64,000 nucleotides of DNA from Apostichopus japonicus (Eukaryota > Echinodermata > Holothuroidea > Aspidochirotida > Stichopodidae), in the NCBI RefSeq assembly GCF_037975245.1, contig NC_092570.1:11201001-11265000 (forward strand), in the 5' to 3' direction. Below, in pieces: positions 25,494-38,700 of the stretch. The position numbers and the translations under genes were made by a program. Numbering within the stretch: the stretch's first letter is position 1; every line of letters starts with the position of its first letter. The notes below the pieces were generated by a model. It was not told the origin of the DNA. It searched no databases and saw only the letters and a list, made by a program, of their open reading frames with translations.

Positions 25494-28280
25494 CAGTGTA
25501 GGACTTTCACGGTCGTCCGTGACGACTAGAAATTACGTCGGACTACCAAATCTTTCAAAATGTTGTGTGCTTGGTAGTCCTTTCGGACGACCAAAAAAAA
25601 TGAAGGCTTTGAAGAATTATTGAGCCTAATTATATTTCATTAAAAACGAAAGTCAATTTAATTAAATAGTTGCTGAATACCACCCAAACCAAACATGAAT
25701 TATTTAAAAACATGCGCGAAATATTAACTTTACAACATCGTTAGAAAAAAATCTGTTCACTAATATTGTAATAAAGTCGCCTAACGTTAATAGTCTCTAA
25801 TGATGTACCCAGAAAACAAATGAGACTTGTGGCTAAATGTCAGTGCAATGCATTTTGTACGGTGTTGTAACAACAGTCGATCAGACACTGACAGTCTATA
25901 GGCCGAGTGAAAATGCATTGCTGGACAATGGGGGAAATCTAGCCTATAATGCTGAATTTGTGACACAGTTATAAGATATCCATGGCATACTTTCAGTATT
26001 GCTGTTATCTTCGACCACATGGTTGCCTAACAGCACACTAAGTCAATTGGGGAAATCTAGCCTATACCGCTGAATTTGTGACACAGTTATAAGGTATCCA
26101 TGGAGTACAGTAATGTTATTAGCGAAAAAAATACTGACAAATTTTTAATTTAAATTGTCAAGAAACGGAAACTGATGAAAATTTTAAAATGACAAGTTAG
26201 AGTAGCTATATTACGTGATAAAATGAAAAGAGATTAAATCTGTTTAAAAAGTTACAACAAAACTGTCGATATTATGAAACAAACTACGTTCGGCAAAGCC
26301 CCGTTTCTAGACTGCCTTACAATGAACAGCGTGCACTATACGTACATCAGTTTACAACTGCAGTGTTTACCCCTAACATTTTTGGCACGTTTCCAAAAAC
26401 CTTTTCATGTAGTAAACTATTTTGGCCCCACTCTAGAATTAATAAGGTCAGTCAGTAAAGGATCGGTAAAGTTATGCGAAATATTATCATAGACGTTCAA
26501 GAAAAGTAGGTAAATATCCCCATAAAACACACCTCAAGCCAACCAACTCCTCCGCATGATCAAAACAATCTATTCCCCATGATACACGAGGCACAGTCTA
26601 TAACATACAGACATTGCACGATATCAAGGCCCAATGGCTAAAGTATGGCCATCTTTATGAAAGTAAACCTTTTAATCCCATGTTTTAGGCCACTTGGCAT
26701 GATTAACTAAATTCTAAATATTGTTCCCATGTCCTTGTGGAAAACGTCAACTTCGAAAAATACAATTAGTTGTGTTTTTGTTGTTACGTGAGATCCGTAA
26801 CCGACGAAGTGGTTAGGCTATATACTATACACTTAACTATGGTAGGATATTAATTTTTCCTTTTTTTGTGTGGAAATTCTAGAAAATACTTTCTTTTCCC
26901 CTTGCTTAACACCAGATGTGGTCTGATAGTTTGTTCATAAATGGGTGAACTAGAGCCTTGTTTACATGACATTAGTTGCATTTAGCACGATATGCCAGTT
27001 TCGCGTGAATTTTTCAAAAGTATTTTGCTCGATCTTTCGTAAAGTTTGAAAGATGTACCAACTTACTGTTCGTACACAATTGGTAATTTCTCTACTGATT
27101 TTCAGAGTTTTTCTCTATACAGTCAATGTTGTAAAGGACGGGTTTTTTCGAAGTTCAAAAGTCAGTAAATGAAATTGAAATTATCGTCATTTGTTCAATC
27201 CTCAAAAAATAACGTTTTTAAAAAAAAAATTATCGCGATAATAATAATTTTCGATATATCGCCCAACCCTACGTGATAGTCTCAGATACAATTCAAATGC
27301 ATCTTCGTACCACCAGTGATTGTTGTCAAAATGTATGTAACAAATATGAGACAAGGCCTAACGGTATGATATTTGAGTGCAGACATACGATAGTCTGTAC
27401 CACAAGCTTCGTTATCTCTACACAGGGAAAAAGTTAACGTTGCAAGTAATTGTTGTCAAACAAGTTACTTGTGTTCATTGAGCACTAAAAATGCAATAAT
27501 GTTTGCAGACAATCGGTAGCGACTATTAGCCAATCAAATCACGGGAATCTTGGTAAAGCGTCATTGTCTATTTTTAGCATGAAAATCTCTGTAATGAAGT
27601 TTTGGTAGCCCTGTACCTTGCGGTTGATTGTTGTGATATATTTATTTTCAAGCAAATTCAATGATCTGTAGGAGTAGGAGAACTTTTGATTCTTGTCAGA
27701 AGAAGAAATAATGAAAGATGTTCATTCAAAAATATGTTTTGTTATGTTTTCCGTTGACCTAGTTGTGAGTGTGTACTTGGGGATTGCAAGCAATTTGAAG
27801 ATTTTGCGTCCCTGGCCAAAACATTGCGTCCCGTACCCAGAATCCTGTGTTCGTAACAATGCTGGAATACTTTCGTTATTGCTGTTATCTTAGACCACAT
27901 GGTAGCATAACTCAATGGGAATATCTTGCCTAACCATAGGTTTGCCCCCCAAAAAAATCACACTGCGTAGTATTTGGGTAATAAATAAGGAACCGGGTAG
28001 TATCGCGTCGGGCGGGTATCCCGGTACCCAGATACCCCGTGCAAACACTTTTTGAAAACAGTACACAACATGGTTATATGCTAAACTAATAAAGCTTTGG
28101 TTGACACAATCAGATTGAGCACCAAAATGTTTTGTTTTGTATTATTTGTGTTCATTTTCAATTTTGGTGGAAAATTTGGAAGGACTACCAAGTTTTTTGC
28201 AGGACTACCAAATATTTGAAAATCCTTGAAACTGGTAGTCCTTCGGACAACCTTCTCAAATTCCTGAGAATCCAACACTG
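25494..28280. mobile_element. 2.8-kb insertion with CAGTGT ends, 5-bp duplication
   Basis: Copy A has an uninterrupted site near 10975. The insert begins CAGTGTAGGACT and its other end, reversed, reads CAGTGTTGGATT. It is flanked by ACATA on both sides (25489-25493 and 28281-28285). Subterminal GGTAGTCC/GGACTACC motifs occur at both ends. About 0.9 kb of the interior (26258-27165) is shared, inverted, with the insertion at 29969-34113. No clear transposase was found. The CAGTG start resembles hAT ends but the 5-bp duplication does not fit the usual 8 bp. Confidence 0.8.
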
Positions 28281-29968
28281 ACATATGTATGGGTGTAATA
28301 TTTTTCACCTTGAAGATACATATTTTGTTGGGACATGCGTTCCCCTCCAAAGATCAACAATTCCGCTTTTGACAAAAGTGTGACACTGAAGCAGATTTTT
28401 CAGATTAGGGTATGGGAGGGGAGGGGGTTGGTGGGGATGGGGCAGGCCCATATTAGCTACAAAATGGAAAAATTTAGAAAAACAAAAAGGTGAAAAAGAA
28501 ACAAAGGAGATCTAACAAGTGGTTCAAAACTTTACTTTTTAATTTCAAATTGATGATTCAGGGGCCAAGGCTGGGGTGCTTACCAAGTACCCCCGGCAAC
28601 CAGTCCGGCACTAATAATTGGTACAATTTTCCTACCATATTTTGTCAGAGTAAAGCCTACTGCAGGAGCAGTGTAATGAGATTGACTGGCCAGATCTGAC
28701 AAACTTTCTTTCTATTGTGAAACCTTGCGATGGATCCATTGTGGGAGAGGGAACTGGGTTTAATGCCTCCCCTAATCCCCTTATTAATCCAATTCTGTGA
28801 ACATTTTACAATAATGACGAGGCTGATATTAGGGTGTGATTGACTTGCCAACTTGCCATACATATTTTTGTAGGCATATGTTGCAAACAATATCCATAAA
28901 TCATATATTATTTTGGAGAAGTGATCTTATAATTTAGTGAACTTTTAAGAATGTATATATATGGCAACACCAATGTGAGTCTTTGTGAGCAAATTCATCA
29001 CATCAGCCATACAGAAAATAACTCCCTCCTATTATTTATGACAATTTTATAGAGTGGACATCATTTTACAAAACATTTCATTTTATATAGTCTAATTTTA
29101 GAGTATTCCTGTACATAGCATGCCTCTGGAGTATTCATTAAAACAGTGTCACAGCAGAGACCTTAATTGTACACAAAAACAACCGGTACTCATGGCTCGT
29201 AAGTAACTACTGTTCATGTCCTGATACACATGTTAGGAATACAAAGTAGTTATTACTGTTGCACGGTTGTGGGAGAGTAGTTGCTGTATCCAATCATTGA
29301 GTGCAGGTTTTTAATACGTGATTGTAAAATGAAGTCGTATCTAGTAATTTTTGCTATAAGCAGGTCTACTGATATACCCGAACATGGCCTTTCTTCGTTA
29401 TCTTCATGACGAATTGGAGTCATTTAAAGAGAGGTGTAACTGTAATCAAGAGGTACTGTACCTAGTTACTGTACTAGCTATGAGTATTGGCTGACAATAA
29501 TTGCTAAATAATATTATAGTGGTTGCAATAATTTTGCTAGTTTTACATGCTAATTTATATTTGAGATTAGGGTTGCAAGAGCCCCTTCATAACATTCATT
29601 TAGAACTCGAGAACCAAGCAGATCGTATGTCAAGACATTTGCTTCCTACATTAAACAAACGTTCATTTTCGGTCATTAATAATGGACCTGAAGCTTTGAA
29701 TCTGGCTATGGTCCAAAGATATGACCTACTGATACTGGGACACAGGACATGTAATAGTACCTACAGGTACACTGCACATAGGTCTTTTATGTACTGGAAA
29801 GCCGTCAGAACTGGACGTTACAATAGTGTAGTCATCCCATTCTGTGCAGTTTGGTGCATAAGGAACATGTTTCCATCAGAGGGTTGTCACTACACAGAAA
29901 TTAAAGTTGGCATATTTTATAAAAACATTCAAATTAAAAAACATGTTTTTCAATGCATATCATGGATT

Positions 29969-32900
29969 CAGTGTTCTGGTGTGGAAAATTTTTGCCCTCC
30001 GAAGGTGGGCTAGACGCCAAATGGTGCAATATTTGGTGCTATATTTGCCTTGCATGTATCTCCAGGAATTGCTATTTTTTAGGCAGTGTTTTAAATTTTC
30101 TCTTACGTTTGCCAAATGAAAAAAAATAAGAACACTTCAAAATTGTTGCTGAAATATGAGTAGTAATGAAAAGGCCCTAAGTCCAATGAAAGATTATTCT
30201 ACACTGTGCAAGGCTAACCCAACACAGCCTGTGCTTGACTGGGATAACTGCCAAGTTCAGGCATATCAACCAATTATCAGTCCTCATTACACAGATGCAC
30301 ACAATGAATGAAAGAATGATAAATAGATGATCAAATAACAAATTAGTCTTTATTTATTTCAACACCAACAGGATAACAATTGCAGAGAGAAAGTTGAAAA
30401 GAAATAAAGTTTATCAACTTCATGACTTTGAAGTTCGTAAAAACCCGTCCTTTACAACATTCACTGTATAGAGAACAAAACTCTGAAAATCAGTAGAGAA
30501 ATTACCAATTGTGTACGAAAAGTAAGTTGGTACACCTTTCAAATTTTACGAAAGCTTGAGCAAAATCCTTTCGAAAAATTCACGCGAAACTGGCATTTCG
30601 TGCTAAATGCAACTAATTTCATGTAAACAAGGCTCTAGTACACCCATTTATGAATTAACCATAAGACCACATCTGGTGTTGAGCGGCAGAAAAAGAAAGT
30701 ATTTTCTAGAATTTTCACAAAAAAAGGAAAATTAATATCCTACCATAGTTAAGTGTATAGTAAATAGCCTAACCACTTCGTCGGTTACGGATCTCACGTA
30801 ACAACAAAAACACAACTTAAATTGTATTTTGCGAAGTTGACGTTCTCTACAAGGACATGGAAACAATATTTAGCATTTAGTTAATCATGCCAAGTGGCCT
30901 AAAACATGGGATTGCACGTTTTACTTTCACAAAGATGGCCAAACTGTAGCTATGGAGGCCTTGATATCGTGCTATGTCTGTATGGTATAGACTGTGCCTG
31001 GTGTATCATGGGGAATAGATTGTTTTGTTCATGCGAAGGAGTCAGTTGGCTTAAGGTGTGTTTTACTTACCCTAATGTTACAGGGATATTTACCTACTTT
31101 TCTTGAACGTATAAGATAATATTTCGCATAACTTTACCGATCCTTTACTGACTGACCTAATTAATTCTAGAGTGGAGCCAAAATAGTTTACTCCATGAAA
31201 AGTTTTTTTGGAAACATGTCAAAAATGTTAAAAAACAGGTGTTAGAGAGGGGGTTGTTTGGCAAAGTACCTGGGAAAATTCGAAACACATGAAGCCAGCC
31301 TACCGTGATATTTAAGTAGGGTTAAACACTGCAGTTGTAAACTGATGTACGTATCGTGCACGCTGTTCATTGTTAGGCATTCTAGAAACGGGGCTTTGCC
31401 GAACGTAGTTTGTTTCATAATATCGACAGTTTTGTAAATCGTCGCAGCCGCGGCAGAAACAAAACATGTAGTTTCGATCAAATTCGTCACTCTTAAAGAA
31501 TATGAGTGACTACAGAGAGCCAAACGTTCCATAAATGTCGAAAAAGAAAGTGAAGTGTCCAAGTTAATATATATATGTCCAAATCGATATCAACATGTTA
31601 CAATTCCATATCAACATGTTTACAATTCCATATCAACATGTCGAAACGAAATACAATATGTCATTGCCTCTATCAACATGTCAAATTCAACATCAGCATG
31701 TCAAAAACTTGTAACAGCATGACACGTACTACACTGGTCATGTCAACATTGCTTGCTAGATACAATATTGACGTCGTTCTATAATTTTGGAACATCGGCG
31801 CGCGCCAACGTTTCGTTAATGCCCAAAACTGTATCAGTATGTCGAGATTTATATGAGAATGTCCAAAACTTGTGTCAGCATGTTGAGAAAAGGAAATAAA
31901 ATATTCAAGCCAAAGGGATCACGTTGATGCCTTAGTGCAATTTTTAGGCCCTTTGTCTATTTTCACATGATTAATTCCTGTGTGGGCAATTGGGCATTTG
32001 AGGTTGCTCCATGGGCCCCGTTACAGTTAAAAACTGCATTCATTGGTATTTTTGAATAGCGCAATGTCCAATAGAGCCAACACCTCTAAAAGAGTTATCC
32101 TGCTTTTTGTTAACATAATCAAATCATGTGTGGGCCATGGGCCCTTTATGGCTGTTGTGTGGGGCCCGGTACAGATAAAAGTTGTCGATGGTATTTTTTG
32201 GTTTATCCAATGTATAAAGGGTCCAATGCAACTACAGGAATTATCCTTGTGTCTTTGCAAATGAATAAATCACTTGGGCCATGGGCCCTTGAGGTTGTCT
32301 GGGCCATGGTAGAGGATAAATTTGCAGTAAATCGACCTGTGACGTCATTATGATGGCTCGTATCTTGCAGTGATGTGAGCCTAGTTTATTGCATTGCACT
32401 GCACTTGGCCTGCGTTTACTTTCAACCCAGTCTGCATGGATGCGATACTCAACTGGACCGGAAACCCAGAAGATTTGAAAAGAGACAGAGGGTTTGATGG
32501 GCAGGTTATGTCCGTTTATGACCAGGATTCAAGGTTATGTACTGCTGCCGTGCCACACAATGTGCGTGTATGTAGTCTAAAGGTGCCTTCAATTAAAATA
32601 GGGGGCTCAAATTTTGATTTAATCATGTGAAAGAGGCAAGGCAATAGCGCTGGATAAAACTCAAAGTAAGATAATTTTAGAAACCATAGCAATGATAGTA
32701 TTTGTACCTTGTGACGGGCCCTGCAGGAGGGCCCATCAAAATGGTATTAATCATGCGAAAACAGACAAGGAAAATTCATTTTGCGGAAACCAGTTAGACA
32801 TTGGGGTGTCCCAAAATACTTATAACAGCAACTTTATGATGTACCGGGGCCCATGCAGGCAGCAACCAAAAAAGGCCTGTGGCCAACACATGATTCATTT

Positions 32901-34113
32901 ATGTGAAATGAGAGCAGGATGATTCTTAAAGTGGCATTGGACCCTTTGTACATTGGGGTATCCAAAAATACCAATTACAACAATTTTATGATGTACCAGG
33001 ACCCAGACAGCAGCCACAAAGGGCCCGTTGCCCACACATGATTTAATCATGTGAAAAGAGAGCAGGATGATTTCATTTTATTGGCGCTGGACCCTATGGT
33101 TATCGGGTATTAAAAAAAAGAAAAACCTATGACTACAAATTTATCCTCTACCATGGCCCAGACAACCTCAAGGGCCCCTGGCCCACACGTGATTTAATCA
33201 TGTGCAAAGACACAAGGATAATTCCTGTAGTTGCATTGGACCCTTTATACATTGGAGAAACCAAAAAATACCATCAACGACTTTTATCTGTACCGGGCCC
33301 CAGACAACAGCCATAAAGTGCCCATGGCCCACACATGATTTGACTATGTTAACAAAAAGCAGGATAACTCTTTTAGAGGTGTTGGCTCTATTGGACATTG
33401 CGCTATTCAAAAATACCAATGAATTCATTTTTTAACTGTAACGGGGCCCATGCAGCAACCTCAAAGGCCCAATTGCCCACACAGGAATTAATCATGTGAA
33501 AATAGACAAAGGGCCTAAAAATTGCACTAAGGCATCAACGTGATCCCTTTGGCTTGAATAACTTATTTCCTTCTCTCAACATGCTGACACAAGTTTTGGA
33601 CATTCTCATATAAATCTCGACATACTGATACAGTTTTGGGCATTAACGAAACGTTGGCGCGCGCCGATGTTCCAAAATTATAGAACGACATCAATATTGT
33701 ATCTAGCAAGCAATGTTGACATGACCAGTGTAGTACGTGTCATGCTGTTACAAGTTTTTGACATGCTGATGTTGAATTTGACATGTTGATAGAGGCAATG
33801 ACATATTGTATTTCGTTTCGACATGTTGATATGGAATTGTAACATGTTGATATGGAATTGTAACATGTTGATATCGAATTGTAACATGTTGATATCGTTT
33901 TGGACACTTCACTTTCTTTTTTGACATTTATGGAACGTTTGGCTCTCCGTAAGTGACTTTTAGAAAATGTTTGACGAGGTGCCAGTGTATTTTTTTTTGT
34001 CCGGGCGGCCGAGTTTTTCGTCGGGGCGGTAGCTTTATGTCCCGGCGCTAGACAGCCTTTTAAAATTTTGTCCGGGCGGCGCGCCTGGACAAAACCGGTA
34101 GTGGAGAACACTG
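29969..34113. mobile_element. 4.1-kb insertion with CAGTGTTCT ends, 5-bp duplication
   Basis: Copy A is uninterrupted at about 13233. The insert starts CAGTGTTCT and ends AGAACACTG. It is flanked by GGATT (29964-29968 and 34114-34118). It contains a ~1-kb block (30425-31437) that is the inverted counterpart of 26258-27165, and a large palindrome (31500-33955). No intact transposase frame is visible. Confidence 0.8.
31500..33955. repeat. Large imperfect palindrome, ~830-bp arms
   Basis: Left arm 31500-32330 and right arm 33125-33955 are reverse complements with high identity, separated by ~795 bp. The outer parts consist of AACATGTTGATATGGAATTG-like short repeats. The inner parts are ~148-bp units (CATTGGACCCTTTATACATTGG... 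AATCATGTG) that continue into the spacer at about 32935, 33078, 33230 and 33378. ORFs at 32027-32260 and 33202-33435 are the same repeat read from each arm. Confidence 0.88.
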
Positions 34114-34874
34114 GGATTTTAAGATAACTTTCTTTGAGGGTACGGAAAGAACCAGGTATTGTTTAAGGAAAAGACAATACATGCTAGACATGTTTATTTT
34201 GACATATGTAGGCCTTAATATATTGACCTATAGGGACTACACTTCTCAATGTCATATGCATGAACAATTTTGAAAAACAAAGGATAGGTAGTTGTGGAAA
34301 ATAGGGTAGTTTTTCTTCCAAAGCAACTATCCATACCTCGCCGATATGTCCACAAAAACTGCCTCACGTGACTCACTTTCACCAGAAATGTACTATACGC
34401 ACAATTTCAGAAGTGTTATACCATTTTGGTAACTTCAGTTGGTGAGATTAAATTTAATGTGCATCAATAACAAAGTTTGATGTTTGCTTGCAGTATTTTA
34501 TCTCCTGTGAAATTAAAGAGCTTACATCCATAACATTTGGTCTAATGCAAGCTGTAATAACGAATGGGATAAAAAAAATAGCAAATTATAGTACGGTTTT
34601 GAATGTTCTTTTGTCAAACATTCTACCATCTTTTAACTGCCAATAATAATTTTACTTCCACTGTTTAATGTTTGATTAATCATATCATATATTTGTGGAA
34701 ATGTGCTTAAGAATCTACAACCATTGAATATGTGTAAACCCACACTTATATTGGCTCTGTAAAGTCTTCAACTGTTGGCTGATGGACGGTGGACACTCTT
34801 GGTATAATTTTTTGGTTCATCAAGTAGGGTTTTTCAAGCCTGTTTGGATGAACATAGATTAACTACCAGAACTT

Positions 34875-34977
34875 TCACAATGTTCTCCAGAAATGCAGAA
34901 TGTATCCATAGGTTTTAGGCTCTTTCACAGGTACCGGATGCCATTGTTTGGTGGCTGTGGAGTACTTCACCTTGACC
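34875..34977 (-). CDS. Terminal coding exon of an unidentified gene
   Basis: Follows a good acceptor (TTTCTTTTCAG). The first base completes a split codon, then 33 codons run to TGA, including KYSTATKQWHPVPVKEPKTY and GYILHFW. The phase fits the exon at 35415-35513 across a 437-base intron. The composition looks like a real protein and not a repeat shadow. I do not recognise the family and see no signal, membrane or catalytic motif. Copy A has a frameshifted version at 14578-14638. The main doubt is that only two short exons support the gene. Confidence 0.5.
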
Positions 34978-35414
34978 CTGAAAAGAAATCATAAGAGGTT
35001 GTTGTGATTTGCATATTCCTTTGTGCACCTCCATATAATCAACTCACAGGGTATTTTAACAAATATCTTCATATGTAGCTATAAGGCTGCTGGCAATTAA
35101 ATCTTGATTGTTTTCACTATGAAATATTACCTAGAAACAATTAACATCATCAAAAGGAGTGTAGAACTGTATGTTCATGTACTAGGTAAATACCTTGAAA
35201 GTGTTTCAATTTAGTTATGCATTTAACCTCTGGTTTAAGACATAAACGAATCCACAAACCACCAATTGCATCTATGGTAATAATGTAAATATTCTGTTGT
35301 GAAGTGAGTCAGAAGTGTGCCTAAAAGGTATCATTTGAAATGGGTTGTACATCTAATGCAATTCACTACACATATAAATAAGCATATAATGAGGGAATAG
35401 ACAGAAACACTTAC

Positions 35415-35513
35415 TCATCATTCCCATCTCCATCTTTCTTTGGAACGGTTTCTGTGAAAGTTGAAATCGATGGCTGCCAAGTACTTTCTCCTAACATACA
35501 GTATCCAACGTAG
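35415..35513 (-). CDS. Internal coding exon of the same unidentified gene
   Basis: 99 bases bounded by a pyrimidine-rich acceptor (CATTCTTTATCACAG) and a consensus donor (GA|GTAAGT). The open frame reads YVGYCMLGESTWQPSISTFT then ETVPKKDGDGND, ending in phase 2, which joins the 34875-34977 exon as a Glu codon. It lies just outside duplicated segment B. Upstream exons would be to the right (35.6-38.3 kb); a possible 5' exon near 38239-38340 has a GTAAGT donor but no convincing coding content. Protein family not recognised. Confidence 0.5.
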
Positions 35514-35667
35514 CTGTGATAAAGAATGAAAAAGTTGGGGTCATATGTTAATTATGAAGTTTGATTATGCAAACTTTTATCAGAGTTTCTTTGCCAGAAT
35601 ATATTTTATAGTAATATTTACCTTTTCAGTAATCGTGTTTGCAAGCAGTTGTCTTACCATGTACACA

Positions 35668-35692
35668 AATACACACACACACACACACACAC
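35668..35692. repeat. (CA)n microsatellite
   Basis: About 12 CA dinucleotides. Confidence 0.95.
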
Positions 35693-35769
35693 AACATTTC
35701 CATCAAATTCTTGGCCGTTTGGCAAGAATTCAACAATTATTCACAGACTGTCATGAGCCATTTTTCTAA

Positions 35770-38700
35770 AAAAAATTATGTCAGCTGGCAGGGTAGTTGA
35801 AGGATGTCTATGCAACCCACTGTTGCCATGACAGGGCTTTTAGGTTTTGGCATGGGGCATTAAGGAACCATGATGCAATGCTACTTCTGCATGTATTGTC
35901 CTGACTCTCTAAATTCACTCTGACAAAGGGCCACATAGGCTGGATGTCCAGGAAGTTACTCACCATCCCATATAATATATATTTCTCCTTAAGGAGAGGG
36001 AGGACTTCCAGGTGTCAACATGGCTATTCATTGTTATCAGCTAATGAGCTAACATGACTTGATACTGCTAACAAGAGACTATTGTAACTCTATGTACTGA
36101 AGGTAGTTTATATGTAGGATGACTTCCTGTCAATGCTCTCAACGCAGATGTTGTAGAAGGTGAAGTAGAGATGAAGGGCAAAACTGAATTTGAATACACT
36201 ATGTATTACTTGCAAATATTACAACAATGACAGAAGGGTTTTCCATGCAAATAGACCAAATCTAATCCTCCTTCACTTCTTGTTGTAACAGTGCATGCCT
36301 TGGTAAACAGTAAACACTGAATAGTACAGAACTTGGTGGATTCAAATTTGGCCAAGTATATATAATTTGTTCCATTGGAAAGTATGCATGTAGCATTTAG
36401 TAGCATTGATAGATTTTATGAGAAGTTTGCATCTCTGAAGCATAGATCTACTAAAAACAAATACAAAAAACAAATGCTGGCGAAAACATGGCACAAACAA
36501 TGTTGCATACCATAGGCTATATAGTGCAGACTAAATTCAGTAGTACCAAAACAGAATGTGACTTTCTACAGTATGTTGGGTTTCACTGACCTTAGAATGA
36601 AGCTTAGCCTAGCTACATACCAAGCAAAATAACTAGATCAATAAAGGAAACTAGCAAAGTGAATGTGGTGGAAGTACAGCCTATACCTACCTTGCTATGC
36701 ATGCATAGGACAAACAGGAAATTAGTTCAGTTGGCCTTTCAACCAAGTTAATAGTACAGTCAACTATCCTAGAAGTTCATGCACATGTATGTTAAATTAT
36801 TCTATGTCCATTGCAATATACTAGCCTAACCATTTTTGCAATCTGATACATATTCTCCACCATTATGAACACTTTTAAAGTTTGCTTTTGCAAAAATTCT
36901 GTTAAAAACTTTCTTGTTGCTTACTTATTATTTCATAAGCTACACTTATACTTATAGGCAGAATCATATGCTGGGAGTTAACCACAAAATGTCCATTCTT
37001 TGGAACATTGTTTTGTTGGGAGGTCTTTTTGCTGATTTTAGAGTGTTAGTCGCCTGGGAGTAGGAGTAGGCAAGAAAACACCATCTACTTTCCATTAGTT
37101 TTGTGCAGAAGGTGCTTATAACTAAGGGTGAGTAGTAGTGCTGCATTGAGTTTGGTCATACTTCCTGCATTTTCAGCAAGCAATGTGTCAATTATATAAC
37201 AATCATAATTTCTGAATTTTCAGTGGGCCATGAGTCAATTATACATCAATGATCAATCAGAAAGGGAAAAAAAGAAGTCACGTTAGTAATAAAGTAAGGC
37301 CTGTCTTTAGTCACCTATACAGACTACTAGTTAGTCTATGTTCCCTAACTACATGCACCCAAATGTTTGCTCCTAGCTAGGAAGGCATATATATTTAACC
37401 ACATGTACCTGCATCCTTTTCCTTCAAAATGATGACTCCTGATGTAAATTTTATTTTGTAAAACTTGAAAATTATCCACTTTCTTTACGCTTCAATAAAG
37501 CATGTGGGCCAGGCATTCACTTTTTTTTCAAAGTAAGCAAAACCAACAGAAATTAAAGATTGCTACCTAGTACTTTGATCTGTGATATGCTGTCTGTCAT
37601 AGATCTGTGATATTGGGAAGACCTATCAAATGTTCGTATAATGTGTAGGTCGACATCAATTTATTTATCTTCTTGTGGATTTTTGGAGGACGCAAAATAC
37701 CATGAACGAAATCAGGTATCTTTGCCATTTGTAGAAATGTAAGGCTAACAGTGATGTTAACTGCACTAATAAACACAGGTAATATTTTGTAAGAAATTTT
37801 GGCAGGTAAGAAGTTGGAGACACAAAAGTCATTTGAAACTAGGCTAGATAAAAGATTCGCGCAGTAACAGTTAAATTGATTCCATAGCTGCACAAAGTTA
37901 GGTTAGTAAGGAGTAGCCTAGTAATAATATATTCCTATCCAACTCCGAGTCCTTGTTGAATACCCTAGCTGACCGTGGTGGCTGCAAAACACGATCGTCT
38001 AGACTAGATACAACTACATTAGGCCCATTTCAAATATTCAGGCCAAGCCTTTGGCTATAGGCCTAGTCACAGTATTACAGATACTTTTACCATGTGTCCT
38101 GACAGTGACACTAACTAAGATTACCTGAATGTTACTTGTAAGGCCTAACTAACGTTACAGGCCTAGCCCACAGTGCTTGTAGCTAGGCCATCAACATCCT
38201 TACCGTAGTTGAATCGGTAATGAAAGTTATTTGACTTACCTGGCCTAAGCTAGTTCAACTGCGGTATAGCAAACACCGACCTCCTTCAGCATTTTCCAGT
38301 TTTCAAAAGAATCTACCAGAGAGATTTTGTCGTCTTGTTTCAATTCATTCTCCTAGTCCTACGTTGCTTTGTAGAGCTAGACACAATTTCGATGTGTATT
38401 TCGAGTAGACCGTGTCCCGGCCCTGTATATGCACCTAGACCAAGATATTTGTGTATAAGTATAATAGTGAAGCTAATTACGGCCGTGTACGTACGAGCGA
38501 GTTGTTACACACAATTCCCTAGTATAGTACGTACGAGCGTTACGACTCGGCAATCTACCTAGCGCTGTATATGTGAACAGTGTAATCGGCTACATACAGT
38601 ACTGTAGATCAGTGTGTATATATAGTGTACATGCTGCGTGTATACTACTGTATCATGTAGATCAGTATCTGTCTACTGTTTACGCTACTGGGAGTCGAGT

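Larger units (their letters stand above)
25150..35245 (+). repeat. Segmental duplication, copy B
   Basis: Homologous to 10635-14905 in the same orientation but expanded by two insertions, 25494-28280 and 29969-34113. Without them the lengths agree. It includes the terminal exon called at 34875-34977. Confidence 0.9.

Noticed and set aside
29690-29870. Minus-strand exon-like frame (WDDYTIVTSSSDGF...) and the overlapping 170-codon plus ORF at 29501-30013
   Set aside because: The duplicate in copy A has a frameshift in the minus frame, a TGA precedes it without an acceptor, and the plus ORF is not conserved either.
32027-33435. Matching ORFs on opposite strands (MQRHKDNSC...)
   Set aside because: The same palindrome arm translated twice; repeat-derived.
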